From: a bacterium
GTDB lineage: Bacteria; Actinomycetota; Acidimicrobiia; Spongiisociales; JAENVV01
Reading direction: 5' to 3'
Length of the DNA stretch: 60,419 nt
Assembly: GCA_024641305.1 (NCBI GenBank)
Contig: JAHEDI010000013.1
Span: 1 to 60,419 of the forward strand
In this document: one piece after another, positions 44,502-55,547 of the stretch
Position numbering within the stretch: position 1 is the first letter of the stretch
Layout of the letters: each line of letters opens with the position of its first letter
Position numbers and translations under genes: made by a program
Notes under the pieces: model-generated
Told to the model about the DNA's origin: nothing
Seen by the model: the letters and a program-made list of their open reading frames with translations, nothing else
Databases searched by the model: none

Positions 44502-45152
44502 ATGGATCAACGAGTCGCCGTCGTCATTCTCGCCGGTGGTTCCGGTACCCGCTTTGGTGGACCGGTCAGCAAGGTGTATCGACCGCTAAACGGTCGGCCT
44601 GTTCTCCAGTGGTCGTTGGAAACATTTGCTCCACTCGTCGGGCACCTGGTCGTGGTCGCCCGCCCCGACGATGCCGACCTGCTAGAACCGATCGTGGCCG
44701 GATATGAGGTGTCCGTGGCCGAGGGTGGGTCGACAAGGACCGGTTCGGAACGAGCTGGGCTTGAGACGCTTCGGAGTCGGATCGAATCGGGAGAAGTGGA
44801 TCTCGTTGCCATCCATGACGGGGCGCGACCCTTTGTGACCGCAGCGCTGACGGGCGAACTTATCGATACGGCCCGCCGGGTGGGGGGAAGCGTACCTGGC
44901 TGGGCTACGGCTGACCGACCGGATGCCGCCGACGGCTCGGCCGGATATGAGCTTGTAGGGTTCGGACATGTGACTGTTCAGACCCCCCAGGTGTTTCGAG
45001 CGAGGGAGCTTCTGGCGGCCTACGACGCATTACCGGAGTATGAGGCGGCCGACACCGCGCTGGTTGTTCAACGGCACGGGGGTGTGGCGATTGTGCTCGT
45101 TGCCTCCGATCTTGCCAACCGAAAAGTCACGTTTCCGGGGGACCTGGGCTAA
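44502..45152 (+). CDS. ispD: 2-C-methyl-D-erythritol 4-phosphate cytidylyltransferase IspD
   Basis: Third step of the MEP isoprenoid pathway: CTP plus methylerythritol phosphate gives CDP-ME. Protein of 216 residues. The CTP-binding loop is LAGGSGTRFGGPVSKVY, with the catalytic arginine and lysine. GGSTRTGSERAGL, VAIHDGARPFV and QTPQVFRARELLAAY are the other family motifs. The usual D-D-A motif near 178 is EAADTALV. The partner ispF is not in this window. The C-terminus NRKVTFPGDLG is normal. Confidence 0.94.
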   Translation: MDQRVAVVILAGGSGTRFGGPVSKVYRPLNGRPVLQWSLETFAPLVGHLVVVARPDDADLLEPIVAGYEVSVAEGGSTRTGSERAGLETLRSRIESGEVDLVAIHDGARPFVTAALTGELIDTARRVGGSVPGWATADRPDAADGSAGYELVGFGHVTVQTPQVFRARELLAAYDALPEYEAADTALVVQRHGGVAIVLVASDLANRKVTFPGDLG

Positions 45153-45214
45153 CCGGCCAAAAAACACCCGGTTTCCGGCCGTGTTCTGCCGGTGCATTCC
45201 GATAGGCTCGAATC

Positions 45215-45772
45215 ATGGACGGAACCGGTTTAGTCGTTGCTGTCATTGTCATTCTGCTTGTGCTGGTGCTTCTGGCGTACCTGTACAACGGGCTCGTCCG
45301 AGCCCGAAATCGAGTCGAGAACGCCTGGGGTCAAGTCGACGTGCAGTTACGCCGTCGGTATGACCTGATTCCAAACCTGGTGGAGACCGTCAAGGGATAC
45401 GCCAGTCACGAGAAATCGACGTTCGAAGCAGTCGTCGAGGCCAGGGCGGCATCTCAATCCGCCACCACGGTCGAGGCGCAAGCCCAAGCCGAAAACATGT
45501 TGACCGGAGCTCTTCGCCAGCTCTTTGCACTTGCCGAGGCCTACCCGGAACTCAAGGCGGCCACCAACTTCCAGTCGTTGCAGCAGGAGTTGTCCGAGAC
45601 CGAAGGCAAGATCGCCATTGCTCGACAGATCTACAACGATACAACCCTCACGTACAACAACGCGGTCCAGACCGTGCCGAGAAATATCGTCGCTTCTCTC
45701 CTGGGATTTCGCATAAAGCCGTACTTTGAGGCCGTCGGCGACGAGCGAAGCGTGCCACAGGTGGACTTCTGA
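45215..45772 (+). CDS. lemA: LemA family protein
   Basis: Protein of 185 residues with one N-terminal membrane helix (about 4-25) and a helical-bundle domain. The family motifs [28 protein letters not shown] and, near the C-terminus, [20 protein letters not shown] are clear. LemA proteins are membrane-anchored with an outside N-terminus; their function is not firmly known. They are often encoded beside a DUF2207 protein, as here: the next gene starts within the stop codon of this one. Confidence 0.93.
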   Translation: MDGTGLVVAVIVILLVLVLLAYLYNGLVRARNRVENAWGQVDVQLRRRYDLIPNLVETVKGYASHEKSTFEAVVEARAASQSATTVEAQAQAENMLTGALRQLFALAEAYPELKAATNFQSLQQELSETEGKIAIARQIYNDTTLTYNNAVQTVPRNIVASLLGFRIKPYFEAVGDERSVPQVDF

Positions 45773-47637
45773 AACGATCGCTCCTCGCGCTGGGAGGGCT
45801 GCTTGTTCTGGCGGGGCTGTTTGCGCCCGCCGCCCAGGCACAGTCAAAGTCGTTCTGGTTCCCCGACGTCAAAGTCGCCGTTGAACTCACCGACGATGGC
45901 ACCGTCGTCGTCACTGAGCATCTGACCTTCTCTTTTAGTGGCTCATTCGAGGGTGCCTATCGCGACATCCCGGTCCGACGAGGAGAGACCATTTCGGCCG
46001 TGACCGTTTCCGAATTTGGTGCCCAGTATCAGCCAGGAGCATCTACGGAGCTGGGTTCGACAGATACACCAGGCACGTTTGGTGTCGAGGACATGGGCTC
46101 GGTCACACGGGTGGTTTGGCACTATCGGGCCAGCGACGAGGAGCGGACGTTCACCGTCAGGTATGCACTCAGCGGACTGGCCGTCGCCTATGACGATGTG
46201 GTCGATGTCAACCTCCAGGTCTGGGGCGACCAGTGGGACGTGGGGGTAAGCCGTCTCACGGCTGGATTCCTCGGTCCCGGGGATCTCCCGTCGGGTGAAG
46301 TATTGGTGTTCGGCCATCCAACTGATGTTGATGGGAGCACCTCGCTGGGATCCGATGGGGTATCTCCTGGACTGTCGGCACGCGACATCCCTGCGCACCA
46401 GTTCGTCGAACTGCGCGTCGTGGTGCCCCGGTCGGTGTTGACCTCCACTGCGGGAGCCAAAGTCGTTTCCGGCCCGGGTCTCGCAGCCATCATGGCCGAC
46501 GAAAAAGTCGAGACTGACCGGGCAGATCAGCGGGCCAGGAGCCTCCGGACAGCCCTCATTGCGGTAGCCCTGGCGTTTGCTGCCTATCCTTTGGCCGTGG
46601 TGGTCGGATTTGGTCTCTACGGGTCAGAGCCACGGGTTGATTACGACCGTGAGTATGAACAGGCCCCACCGGCCGACACGCCACCGGCCATTGTCGATGC
46701 CCTGGCCCGCCAGGGGATGGTCGACGAACGTGGCTTCACCGCAACACTTTTCGACCTGATCCGGCGCGGTCGGTATAGAGCAACCCCGGCTACGGTTGAG
46801 AAGGCCACCTGGCTCGGATTGCGAACGGAGCAGATCACCGACCTTGAGATCGGTATGGGACTCAACACGGTCCCACTTGAGAGTCATGAACGGCCGGTGG
46901 TGGCGATCATCGATCGTATCGTGGCCGAAGGGCCCCTGCCGCTCACCGAATTCCGTCGAGAACTTCGCCAAGATCCAGCGAAGAATCACGCCGATTATGA
47001 GCTCTTCAAGAAAGCGTCCGCCGCCGCGCTCAAGCAACGTGGGCTGCTCGACACCATTGGCAAGCGCTATCCGGTCTTTCTGGCCCTGGGTGTTGTCGTG
47101 GTGGCCTTGCTTGGAGCTCTCGCCCTTCCGCGGCTGCTTGGCACACGGCTCTCCTTTGATGCCAAGTCGCTCATGGAGGCGGGTTTCTTCGGCTTTGGGA
47201 TCACCGGAGTGTTCTTGAGCGTGGTTCTCGGTGCCAAGACCAAACTCTGGGTGCGGCGAACCCGGGAGGGTGCCCTTCTCAATGAGCGTTGGAAGGCGTT
47301 TCGGCGGTACCTGGAAGACTTCAGCCGGCTTGAGGAAGCCCCCGCCCTGTCGCTCGGACTCTGGGAGGAGTATCTCGTGTACGGCATTGCCTTGGGAGTG
47401 GCCCAAGATGTCCTCGAGGCAGCTCGACTGTATGCCCCTGAGGACCTTGAGCAGACCTCGAGTGTCTATTGGTACGGAAGTCACGGCTATTCGGGCGGGC
47501 ACTCAAGCAACGCCATTTCGGGCATCGAATCGGCGCTATCGGGAGCTTTTGCTCCGCCGGCCTCATCAGGAGGCGGGGGAGGGTTCTCGGGTGGCGGCGG
47601 TGGCGGTGGCGGTGGCGGCGGTGGCGGAGCCTGGTAG
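45769..47637 (+). CDS. DUF2207 membrane protein with glycine-rich tail
   Basis: Protein of about 622 residues. A signal peptide ([23 protein letters not shown]) is followed by the DUF2207 beta-rich domain (about 25-220; [17 protein letters not shown]). Membrane helices (about 265-290, 440-485), a cytoplasmic region and a C-terminus ending GGGGAW complete it. A frame with a usual start opens only at 46000 (GTG), deep in the domain. The same frame upstream has no ATG, GTG or TTG after the stop at 45727. The likely start is the CTG at 45769, overlapping the lemA stop (CTGA) with AGGTGG four bases upstream. This start is inference. The function of the LemA-DUF2207 pair is unknown. Confidence 0.85.
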   Translation: MKRSLLALGGLLVLAGLFAPAAQAQSKSFWFPDVKVAVELTDDGTVVVTEHLTFSFSGSFEGAYRDIPVRRGETISAVTVSEFGAQYQPGASTELGSTDTPGTFGVEDMGSVTRVVWHYRASDEERTFTVRYALSGLAVAYDDVVDVNLQVWGDQWDVGVSRLTAGFLGPGDLPSGEVLVFGHPTDVDGSTSLGSDGVSPGLSARDIPAHQFVELRVVVPRSVLTSTAGAKVVSGPGLAAIMADEKVETDRADQRARSLRTALIAVALAFAAYPLAVVVGFGLYGSEPRVDYDREYEQAPPADTPPAIVDALARQGMVDERGFTATLFDLIRRGRYRATPATVEKATWLGLRTEQITDLEIGMGLNTVPLESHERPVVAIIDRIVAEGPLPLTEFRRELRQDPAKNHADYELFKKASAAALKQRGLLDTIGKRYPVFLALGVVVVALLGALALPRLLGTRLSFDAKSLMEAGFFGFGITGVFLSVVLGAKTKLWVRRTREGALLNERWKAFRRYLEDFSRLEEAPALSLGLWEEYLVYGIALGVAQDVLEAARLYAPEDLEQTSSVYWYGSHGYSGGHSSNAISGIESALSGAFAPPASSGGGGGFSGGGGGGGGGGGGGAW

Positions 47638-47644
47638 GCCGGTA

Positions 47645-48628
47645 CTACCAGCGTTCGTGCACGTAACCCCGAATGTATCGATCGTAGGTGTTACGTACGG
47701 CGGCCATATCGTCTCCGTTCAACGGGGCTAAATCGCCGGCGGCGGCGTTGTCCGCCGCTTGTTGGGGATTGCGGGCGCCCGGAATGACGACCGAAACCTC
47801 CTCGTGCATCAGGATCCAGCGTAACGCCCACTGCGCCATGCTGGCCCCTTCCGGCACCAGCGGTCGGAGGGCTTCGACGGCTTTGAGGCCGGTCTCGAAC
47901 GGAACACCCGCGAAGGTTTCCCCGATGTCGAAGGCCTGTCCATCCCGGTTGTAGTTGCGATGGTCATCGGACCTAAATGTCGTTTCGGGAGTCATCTTGC
48001 CCGCCAACAGGCCCGACGCAAGTGGCACCCTGGCGATAATCGCCACATTCTTTCTCGCCGCGTGGCCGAGCAGCTCCCTGGCAGGTCGTTGACGAAAGGC
48101 GTTGAAAATGACTTGGATGCTGGTCAGGGTTGGCCAGGTCAGGGCGAGCTCAGCCTCGCTGATTTTCTCGACGGAGACGCCCCAGTACTGGATCTTGCCG
48201 GCAGCCACCATGGCGTCCATGATCTCGAACTGCTCAGTCCCTTCATAAACGTCCGAGGGAGGGCAGTGCAGCTGAACGAGATCGAGCGTGTCGACACCGA
48301 GGTTCTGGCGAGATCGATCGACAAAGGCGTTCAAATTAGTTTCGTTGTATTCGGCCGATGTGTGCGGATCGCACCGGCGGCCTGTCTTGGTGATGATGTG
48401 GAACGGCTCGGATCGCTCACTGCGAAAATTCGCCAGTCGCCGCTCGCTTAGTCCGTCGCCGTATACATCGGCGGTATCGAAAAGCGTCACCCCCGCGTCG
48501 AGAGCAGCGTGCAATGTCGAGGAAGCGTCCTCCTCGGAAACCTCGCCCCATTCGGCCCCGATCTGCCAGGCCCCGAACCCAATCTCGCCAACGGTCCAAC
48601 CGGTTTTGCCAAAGGTTCGTGTTTTCAT
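47645..48628 (-). CDS. Aldo/keto reductase
   Basis: NAD(P)H-dependent oxidoreductase of 327 residues with a TIM-barrel fold. The catalytic set is visible: D in LFDTADVYGDGLSE, Y in the same segment, K in IITKTGRR and H in DLVQLHCPP. The cofactor-binding end is SVVIPGARNPQQAADN. The substrate cannot be named. It is convergent with the DUF2207 gene (seven bases between stops). No Shine-Dalgarno sequence precedes the ATG, so the transcript may be leaderless. Confidence 0.92.
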   Translation of the reverse strand: MKTRTFGKTGWTVGEIGFGAWQIGAEWGEVSEEDASSTLHAALDAGVTLFDTADVYGDGLSERRLANFRSERSEPFHIITKTGRRCDPHTSAEYNETNLNAFVDRSRQNLGVDTLDLVQLHCPPSDVYEGTEQFEIMDAMVAAGKIQYWGVSVEKISEAELALTWPTLTSIQVIFNAFRQRPARELLGHAARKNVAIIARVPLASGLLAGKMTPETTFRSDDHRNYNRDGQAFDIGETFAGVPFETGLKAVEALRPLVPEGASMAQWALRWILMHEEVSVVIPGARNPQQAADNAAAGDLAPLNGDDMAAVRNTYDRYIRGYVHERW

Positions 48629-48698
48629 GAGGCGAGGGTAGCGGTGCTAGTGAGGTTGGCGGATCCGCGGGTGGTGACCCGGTGCGGATCTGACCAGG

Positions 48699-49151
48699 TC
48701 AGTCCCGGTTGCTCTCCCGGCCTTCGAGCAGGATCGTGAGGCGTGCATAGTCGGCATTGATTGATCGTTTGACCATCAGGTTCATAATCGGGCTGAGGAT
48801 CTTGAATACCCCGGTGGCATCACCCTCGATGATGGCCCGAACCCGCGATCCGCCGGCGTCGGCATCGACTATTCGAGTAAAGGTGATCGGAAATGTCGAT
48901 CTGGTTGTCGTGGCTTTTACCTTTCGGCCCGGTTCATACTCGACAACTTCGAATGAAGACAAGATCTGGCGCTTGGCCATGTGGGCGATCTGGTCGTACG
49001 TCGAACCGACGCCAAACTCGCCGTCGGACGTCACGGTGCATGATTCCATCCCCTTTTGCCATAGCGGGTTGTTGCCGAAATCGGAGATGAAAGCGAAGAC
49101 CTCTTCGGCTGGCCGATCGATATGAATATCGATTTCAACATGGGTGGCGAT
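48699..49151 (-). CDS. SRPBCC-family (START-like) protein
   Basis: Ligand-binding helix-grip protein: ATHVEIDIHIDRPAEEVFAFISDFGNNPLWQKG is the typical SRPBCC N-terminus, and the C-terminal helix is LSPIMNLMVKRSINADYARLTILLE. About 150 residues from the ATC at 49151, which has GAGGGAG seven bases upstream. The nearest usual start in frame is TTG at 49187 with no such site, and longer frames (to 49283) add non-family sequence. Which start is used is uncertain. The function is not predictable. It is divergent from ilvC. Confidence 0.75.
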   Translation of the reverse strand: MATHVEIDIHIDRPAEEVFAFISDFGNNPLWQKGMESCTVTSDGEFGVGSTYDQIAHMAKRQILSSFEVVEYEPGRKVKATTTRSTFPITFTRIVDADAGGSRVRAIIEGDATGVFKILSPIMNLMVKRSINADYARLTILLEGRESNRD

Positions 49152-49153
49152 AG

Positions 49154-50314
<1,161 letters not shown>

Positions 50315-50333
50315 AACGGGCCGGACCCCTGCC

Positions 50334-51221
50334 ATGAATATCGGGATTCTCTCTCGAAATGCCTCTTTGTACTCGACGGCTCGCCTGGTTCAGGCCGGGC
50401 GGCGCCGCAATCACAACGTAACGGTCGTCGACTACTTGCGGGCCTACATGGAGATTACGTCCACCCGGCCCGAGGTCATCCTGGGGGGAAGTCGGCTTAT
50501 GTACGACGCGGTTATTCCGCGGGTTGGCGCCAGCCACACGTTTTATGGCACCTCGGTAGTCCGCCAGTTCGAGATGATGGGGACGCTCACGGCCAACGGT
50601 TCGGTGGCGATCGAACAATCGCGCGACAAGCTGCACTCCATGCAACTGCTGGCCCACGCTGGTATTCCGATGCCGGTTACCGGATTCGCCCACAACATCC
50701 AGGACATCGATTTGCTGCTCGAGGCGGTCGGAGGACCACCAGTGGTGATCAAGTTGCTGGAGGGCACTCAGGGTCTGGGCGTGGTACTCGCCGAGACCCG
50801 GAAAGCCGCCGAGTCGGTGATCGGCGCTTTCCGTCAACTGGATGCCAATATCCTCGTCCAGGAATACATCGAAGAGTCTGATGGGGCCGACACCAGGGTC
50901 ATCGTGGTTGGTGGCGAGGCGGTGGCCGCCATGCGGCGGATCGCCCCGGTCGGTGAGTTCCGTTCGAACCTCCACCGGGGAGCCACGGCCGTTCCAGTCG
51001 AGCTGACCGAAGAAGAACGAGTTCTGGCGGTCAGCGCCACCCGGGTGATGGGACTCGGCGTGGCGGGCGTCGATCTACTCCAGGCTGATCGCGGTCCGGT
51101 GGTGTTGGAAGTCAATTCTTCACCGGGACTCGAGGGCATCGAAACCACTACCGGAGTCGACGTTGCTGACCGGATTATCCAGTGGCTCGAAGTGGTGGCG
51201 GGGGTCGAGAATGGCTCGTAG
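50334..51221 (+). CDS. rimK: RimK-family ATP-grasp ligase
   Basis: ATP-grasp enzyme of 295 residues, related to RimK, which adds glutamate residues to the C-terminus of ribosomal protein S6. The N-terminus [22 protein letters not shown] is typical. The ATP-grasp features [35 protein letters not shown] and [21 protein letters not shown] are present. The true substrate may be S6 or a small molecule. The next gene, a zinc-dependent deacylase, starts 11 bases inside this gene, a pairing known from several RimK loci. Confidence 0.92.
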   Translation: MNIGILSRNASLYSTARLVQAGRRRNHNVTVVDYLRAYMEITSTRPEVILGGSRLMYDAVIPRVGASHTFYGTSVVRQFEMMGTLTANGSVAIEQSRDKLHSMQLLAHAGIPMPVTGFAHNIQDIDLLLEAVGGPPVVIKLLEGTQGLGVVLAETRKAAESVIGAFRQLDANILVQEYIEESDGADTRVIVVGGEAVAAMRRIAPVGEFRSNLHRGATAVPVELTEEERVLAVSATRVMGLGVAGVDLLQADRGPVVLEVNSSPGLEGIETTTGVDVADRIIQWLEVVAGVENGS

Positions 51222-52191
51222 GCCCCCTCGACCACGCTTCGAAATCGCCGGGGTCAAGATCTCTTCCGGGTATCGAAAGACTCTGGAGATCCCGCTCATG
51301 AAGCTGCCGACCGGGTCGTCGTTGTCCTTGCCGATGACGGTACTCAACGGGGTTGAGGAAGGGCCGGTCGTCTTCCTGTCGGCTGCCATTCATGGAGATG
51401 AGTTGAACGGTGTCGAGATCATTCATCAGCTTCTCGGGTCGATATCGCCTAGATCGCTGAAGGGTACGATCATCGCGGTGCCCGTGGTCAACGTGCTCGG
51501 CTTCGTCAACGAGTCCCGATACCTTCCCGACGGTCGTGATCTCAACCGCCACTTCCCGGGTTCGGCCCGCGGTTCACTGGCCTCCCGTATTGCCGACCTG
51601 TTCATGAACAACGTTGCGATCCATTGCGAACTCGGAATTGACTATCACACGGGGACCGGCCATCGAGGCAATGTTCCACAGATTCGCGGAAACATGGACG
51701 ACCCCGGCGTCTACTCGCTTACAGAGGTTTTTGCTCCTCCAGTGGCTCTTCACGCCAGGCTTCGCGATGGGTCGCTGAGAGGTGCGGCGTCCGATGACCA
51801 TCGGAAAATCTTGCTTTTCGAGGGCGGTCAGGCGCACCGATTCCAGCACAGCGTCATCCGAGAAGGCGTCGATGGAACCCTTCGAGTTCTCGCCCACAAA
51901 GGAATGATTCCGCAAGCGCCTCCTCCGTCACATTCGACGTTCTGGTCGCGGTCTGCCAAATGGGTGCGTGCTCGCCGTTCCGGAGTCCTGCGACTTGAAG
52001 CGGCGCTGGGCGACTCGGTTCAAAAAGGCGACGTCATCGGTCGCATCGGTTCGACTTCTCCGGGGAAGTCGCTGCGGGTTCTGTCTCCGGTCACCGGGGT
52101 GATCATCGGTATCATTCGCAACCCCATCATCAACCAGGGTGGACCAATTGCCAACATCGCCGAAGAGGACCCAAACGGAGGCGTCAAGTGA
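51211..52191 (+). CDS. Succinylglutamate desuccinylase/aspartoacylase-family zinc hydrolase
   Basis: Zinc-dependent amide hydrolase of 326 residues, M14-like. The start is the ATG at 51211 inside rimK. The metal residues are in [13 protein letters not shown] (H and E) and IDYHTGTGH (H). DLNRHFPGS supplies the conserved DxNRxFPG substrate-binding arginine. The C-terminal part (about 240-320) resembles a biotinyl-like beta domain ([16 protein letters not shown]). Coupling with RimK suggests that it trims or recycles the ligase product. The stop overlaps the glgB start. Confidence 0.88.
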   Translation: MARRPPRPRFEIAGVKISSGYRKTLEIPLMKLPTGSSLSLPMTVLNGVEEGPVVFLSAAIHGDELNGVEIIHQLLGSISPRSLKGTIIAVPVVNVLGFVNESRYLPDGRDLNRHFPGSARGSLASRIADLFMNNVAIHCELGIDYHTGTGHRGNVPQIRGNMDDPGVYSLTEVFAPPVALHARLRDGSLRGAASDDHRKILLFEGGQAHRFQHSVIREGVDGTLRVLAHKGMIPQAPPPSHSTFWSRSAKWVRARRSGVLRLEAALGDSVQKGDVIGRIGSTSPGKSLRVLSPVTGVIIGIIRNPIINQGGPIANIAEEDPNGGVK

Positions 52192-54098
52192 GTAGTTCTG
52201 ACTGGTCGCCGAAGAGCACGACCACTCGTCTGACGCCCGCCGAAGCCGGACCAGGTCGACCAAGAGGCTGGGAACCGGCCACCGCCGCCGACTTGCAGCG
52301 CTTCAAGTCAGGTACCCATGCCGGTGCCCATCGCTTTCTGGGTGCCCATCGCACCAACATCGCCGGCGCTCCTGCCGTGGCCTTCGCGGTATGGGCACCG
52401 GCCGCCACCCGGGTGACCGTTTTGGGAGACATGACAGAATGGCATGAAATCCCACTACTACCGCGCGACGGAATCTGGGAAGCCACGGTTCCAGGCGGAA
52501 CTATCGGTGACAGCTACCACTTCAAGATCTACTCGGCCAACGGCGTTGCCGATAAGTCTGATCCGTTCGGTGGCTGGTGGGAGATAGCGCCAGATCGGAA
52601 CACCCGGTTGTGGTGGGATGAGTTCGGCTGGACCGACGGTGAATGGATGAGTCGGCGCGGGGCGTCTCACGACGGTCCAGTATCGATATACGAAATGCAT
52701 ATCGGGTCCTGGCGCACTGACGACGGTGATCTGCTCGGATATCGGGGCCTCGCAGAACCTCTCATTGAGCACATCGCCCGCATCGGCTTCACCCACGTCG
52801 AATTCCTCCCGCCGAATGAACATCCGTTCGGGGGCTCGTGGGGATACCAGCCGATCGGCTGGTTTGCTCCAGCTTCACGGTGGGGCACCCCGGAAGATTT
52901 TAAGTACCTGATCGATCGGCTGCATGGGGCCGGGATCGGGGTGATCGTCGACTGGGTCCCGGCCCACTTTGCCGTCGATTCTCACGGCCTGGTCTCGTTC
53001 GATGGTGGCCCGCTGTACGAGTACGCCGATCCGCGCAAAGCGACGCATCCGGATTGGGGCACGTACGTCTTTGATCTTGGACGTCCCGAAGTGCGGAGTT
53101 TCTTGCTTTCGAGTGCCGCGGCGTGGTGCGAACGCTTTCACGTTGATGGGCTGCGGGTGGATGCCGTGGCGTCGATGTTGTATCTCGACTATTCACGCCA
53201 GGCCGGGGAATGGGTACCGAATCGATACGGGGGCCGCGAGAACCTTGACGCTATCGACTTCTTGCGCCAGTTCAACGACACGATTCATGCAGAGTTTCCC
53301 GGGGTGGCGACCTTTGCGGAGGAGTCGACTGCCTGGCCAATGGTGTCGTCGCCAACGTACGTCGGCGGGCTTGGCTTCGACTACAAGTGGGATATGGGAT
53401 GGATGCACGACACCCTTCAGTATCTCGGTCGGGATCCCATCTACCGCTCGCATCATCATGGGGAGATCACGTTCCGGGCGGTCTACGCGTTCTCGGAGAA
53501 CTACACGCTGCCGTTGAGCCACGATGAAGTGGTTCACGAAAAAGGTTCGCTGTTCACACGGATGCCCGGCGATGACTGGCAGAAATTCGCCAACGTGCGC
53601 CTGTTGTTCGCAGAACAATTCACTCAGCCCGGCAAGAAGTTGCTCTTCATGGGCGGCGAGTTCGGACAAGTTTCCGAATGGAACGATGCCGGTCAACTCG
53701 ACTGGCTGGCGCTGGAGGATCCAGCCCACGCAGGGATCCTGGCGTTGGTGTCGGACCTGGCGGGCCTGTATCGGTCGGTTTCGGCGCTGCATCGGGGCGA
53801 TCATGAACCTGGCTCCTTTGCCTGGCTGATGGCTGACGACACTGACCGGTCCGTCCTGGCATGGTCGCGGTCCGATGGAGAGGACGTGGTTGTTGCCGTC
53901 TTCAATTTCACGCCGGAAGTTCAGCGCGAATACCGGTTGCCAGTTCCGGTCGATGGGCCCTGGCAGGAATTGATCACCACAGACAACGGCAAGTACGGCG
54001 GTTCGGGCGTCATGCAATCTGGCCCCCTCGTGGCAACGGACGGAACATTGACGTTGACCTTGCCACCTCTGGCCGCATTGATCCTCGCCCCACAATGA
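52188..54098 (+). CDS. glgB: 1,4-alpha-glucan branching enzyme (GlgB), short form
   Basis: Makes alpha-1,6 branches in glycogen. GH13 enzyme of 636 residues. A CBM48 domain (about 60-130; AFAVWAPAATRVTVLGDMTEW) precedes the barrel. The nucleophile is D325 in GLRVDAVASMLYLDYSR, the acid is E378 or E379 in TFAEESTAWP, and LSHDEVVHEKGS is the last family motif. The first 45 residues are not family-like. It is closer to GlgB than to TreZ because of the YLDYSR and HDEVVHEKGS segments. The GTG start at 52188 overlaps the previous stop. No other glg gene is near. Confidence 0.9.
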   Translation: MSSSDWSPKSTTTRLTPAEAGPGRPRGWEPATAADLQRFKSGTHAGAHRFLGAHRTNIAGAPAVAFAVWAPAATRVTVLGDMTEWHEIPLLPRDGIWEATVPGGTIGDSYHFKIYSANGVADKSDPFGGWWEIAPDRNTRLWWDEFGWTDGEWMSRRGASHDGPVSIYEMHIGSWRTDDGDLLGYRGLAEPLIEHIARIGFTHVEFLPPNEHPFGGSWGYQPIGWFAPASRWGTPEDFKYLIDRLHGAGIGVIVDWVPAHFAVDSHGLVSFDGGPLYEYADPRKATHPDWGTYVFDLGRPEVRSFLLSSAAAWCERFHVDGLRVDAVASMLYLDYSRQAGEWVPNRYGGRENLDAIDFLRQFNDTIHAEFPGVATFAEESTAWPMVSSPTYVGGLGFDYKWDMGWMHDTLQYLGRDPIYRSHHHGEITFRAVYAFSENYTLPLSHDEVVHEKGSLFTRMPGDDWQKFANVRLLFAEQFTQPGKKLLFMGGEFGQVSEWNDAGQLDWLALEDPAHAGILALVSDLAGLYRSVSALHRGDHEPGSFAWLMADDTDRSVLAWSRSDGEDVVVAVFNFTPEVQREYRLPVPVDGPWQELITTDNGKYGGSGVMQSGPLVATDGTLTLTLPPLAALILAPQ

Positions 54099-54244
54099 TC
54101 GGCGTACCCGAACGGTTCTGATCCGGATATCCGCCAGCTGGCTGACAATCAGCCCAGGTCGGTGGCGGGTTGAGTGGGACGGTGGATCGTAGACTTATGG
54201 TCTTGGCTCGGAAGCGCAGGCATCTTTCGGAGAAAGGGGTGACC

Positions 54245-55285
54245 ATGAGAGACCAATTGGTGGACCTCATTGTCGAGAATGGGCCGATTCCATTCGAAGA
54301 GTTTCAGGAGCGTGCTCTGTATGGGGCGGGCGGGTTTTTCGTCGGTGATGCTCTCAGGTCCGTCAAAGCAGGCGACTTTCTGACCAGTCCGGAAGTCTCG
54401 CCCCTCTTTGGGGCGACATTGGCCGCGTTTGTGACGGCTGAAGCAAAGCGCCTGGGTGCCACGCCGCGGGTGGTGGAAGTCGGGGCAGGATCAGGCTCCC
54501 TGTTGAAGGCTTTGCTGGAGGTCATCGACGCCGAGGCCTGGGCGGTTGAGGTTTCGATGGCTGCCCAGATTGCCACCAGCTACGTGGTCGGCGCCGAGCG
54601 GGTCGTCGCTTCGCTCGATGACGTGCCATTCGACGGCCCCGTCGTCGTCATCGCCAACGAACTTCTAGACAATTTCCCGGTCGCCATCGCAGTTCGCACA
54701 GATTCCGGATGGGAGGAGCGATGGATTGGTGTGGATGGCGGGAACTTGTGTCTGGTCGCCGCCCCGCTTCGTGACGACGTGGCCGATTGGCTGGAACGGT
54801 TCGGGGGCGATGTGCCGGTCGGAGGACTGGTCGAAGCGCATGTTCTTGGCGATGCCTGGTTTCGTGACCTGCTCGGACGCATCGAAACGGGGACCGTCTG
54901 CATTATCGACTACGGCGACACCGCAGAAGGGCTCGTGCCGAGACGTAGCTTCGGAACCCTGCGGACGTATCGATCACATCATCTCGGTCCCGATCCGTTG
55001 GCGTTTCCAGGTGAGACCGATATCACCGCCGATGTGAACTTCTCGTCTTTGCTGGCCATTTGTGGCGAGCTTGGCTGGGAAGCAACCCTCCAGAGGCAAG
55101 AAGACTTTTTGACCGAGTACGGATTGCGGGCTGAACTCTCCGAACTGCGTCGACAGGAACTGGCTCTCGCCAGGGACGGCGACCCGATGGAACGGTTGGT
55201 GGTCCGGAGTCGCAAGAACGAAGCAGAAACGTTGCTTCATTCGAGAGGTCTTGGCGACTTTCGGGTCCTCGTCGCCCGTCGGTGA
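54245..55285 (+). CDS. SAM-dependent methyltransferase, MidA/NDUFAF7 family
   Basis: Class I methyltransferase of 346 residues, formerly DUF185. LTSPEVSPLFGATLA and RVVEVGAGSGSLLKALL (SAM-binding glycine motif) identify the family, and VIANELLDNFPVAI is the conserved NELLDN block. In mitochondria this family methylates an arginine of the NuoD homologue and is needed to assemble complex I. A similar role here is an inference helped by the two nuo clusters, though the bacterial role is not established. The start is the ATG at 54245; a GTG-led extension to 54170 is in frame. Followed by a hairpin. Confidence 0.88.
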   Translation: MRDQLVDLIVENGPIPFEEFQERALYGAGGFFVGDALRSVKAGDFLTSPEVSPLFGATLAAFVTAEAKRLGATPRVVEVGAGSGSLLKALLEVIDAEAWAVEVSMAAQIATSYVVGAERVVASLDDVPFDGPVVVIANELLDNFPVAIAVRTDSGWEERWIGVDGGNLCLVAAPLRDDVADWLERFGGDVPVGGLVEAHVLGDAWFRDLLGRIETGTVCIIDYGDTAEGLVPRRSFGTLRTYRSHHLGPDPLAFPGETDITADVNFSSLLAICGELGWEATLQRQEDFLTEYGLRAELSELRRQELALARDGDPMERLVVRSRKNEAETLLHSRGLGDFRVLVARR

Positions 55286-55321
55286 GGCGTCGTCGCCGCC
55301 ACTAGCCCATCTGATCGCTGG

Positions 55322-55351
55322 AACCCTGGGTTCGGACCCGAACCCAGGGTT
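55322..55351 (+). terminator. Perfect hairpin after the MidA-type gene
   Basis: AACCCTGGGTTCGG (55322-55335) and CCGAACCCAGGGTT (55338-55351) form a 14-base perfect stem with a two-base gap. It lies 36 bases after the stop, in a position for a terminator, but only a short GTTCTT follows instead of a T-run. It belongs to a small repeat family with the AACCCTGGGTT units at 55389-55411. Confidence 0.4.
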
Positions 55352-55388
55352 GTTCTTCGGGCGGTAACTACCGTTTTCGAGGGGTAGG

Positions 55389-55411
55389 AACCCTGGGTTT
55401 AACCCTGGGTT
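55389..55411. repeat. Tandem AACCCTGGGTT units
   Basis: AACCCTGGGTT occurs twice in direct order here, one base apart, and a third time in the hairpin at 55322, where its reverse complement also occurs. GGGGGATCCCCC follows within 15 bases. The 262-base gap between the methyltransferase and acyltransferase genes is thus mostly repeats and has no gene. Confidence 0.55.
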
Positions 55412-55547
55412 GGTTTCCAGGGGGATCCCCCAGGCGATTCGCTAGGTCGCAGGTGGGTCCGCCGGTATCCTGCCACCAGGCCTACGAGCGTAGGTGACGG
55501 AAGGGTTTCACCATGACGGTCAACCAACAACATCGCATGGGGCTCAT

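Noticed and set aside
47560-47634. GGC/GGT-rich stretch as a separate repeat element
   Set aside because: It is in frame and encodes the glycine-rich tail common in DUF2207 proteins.
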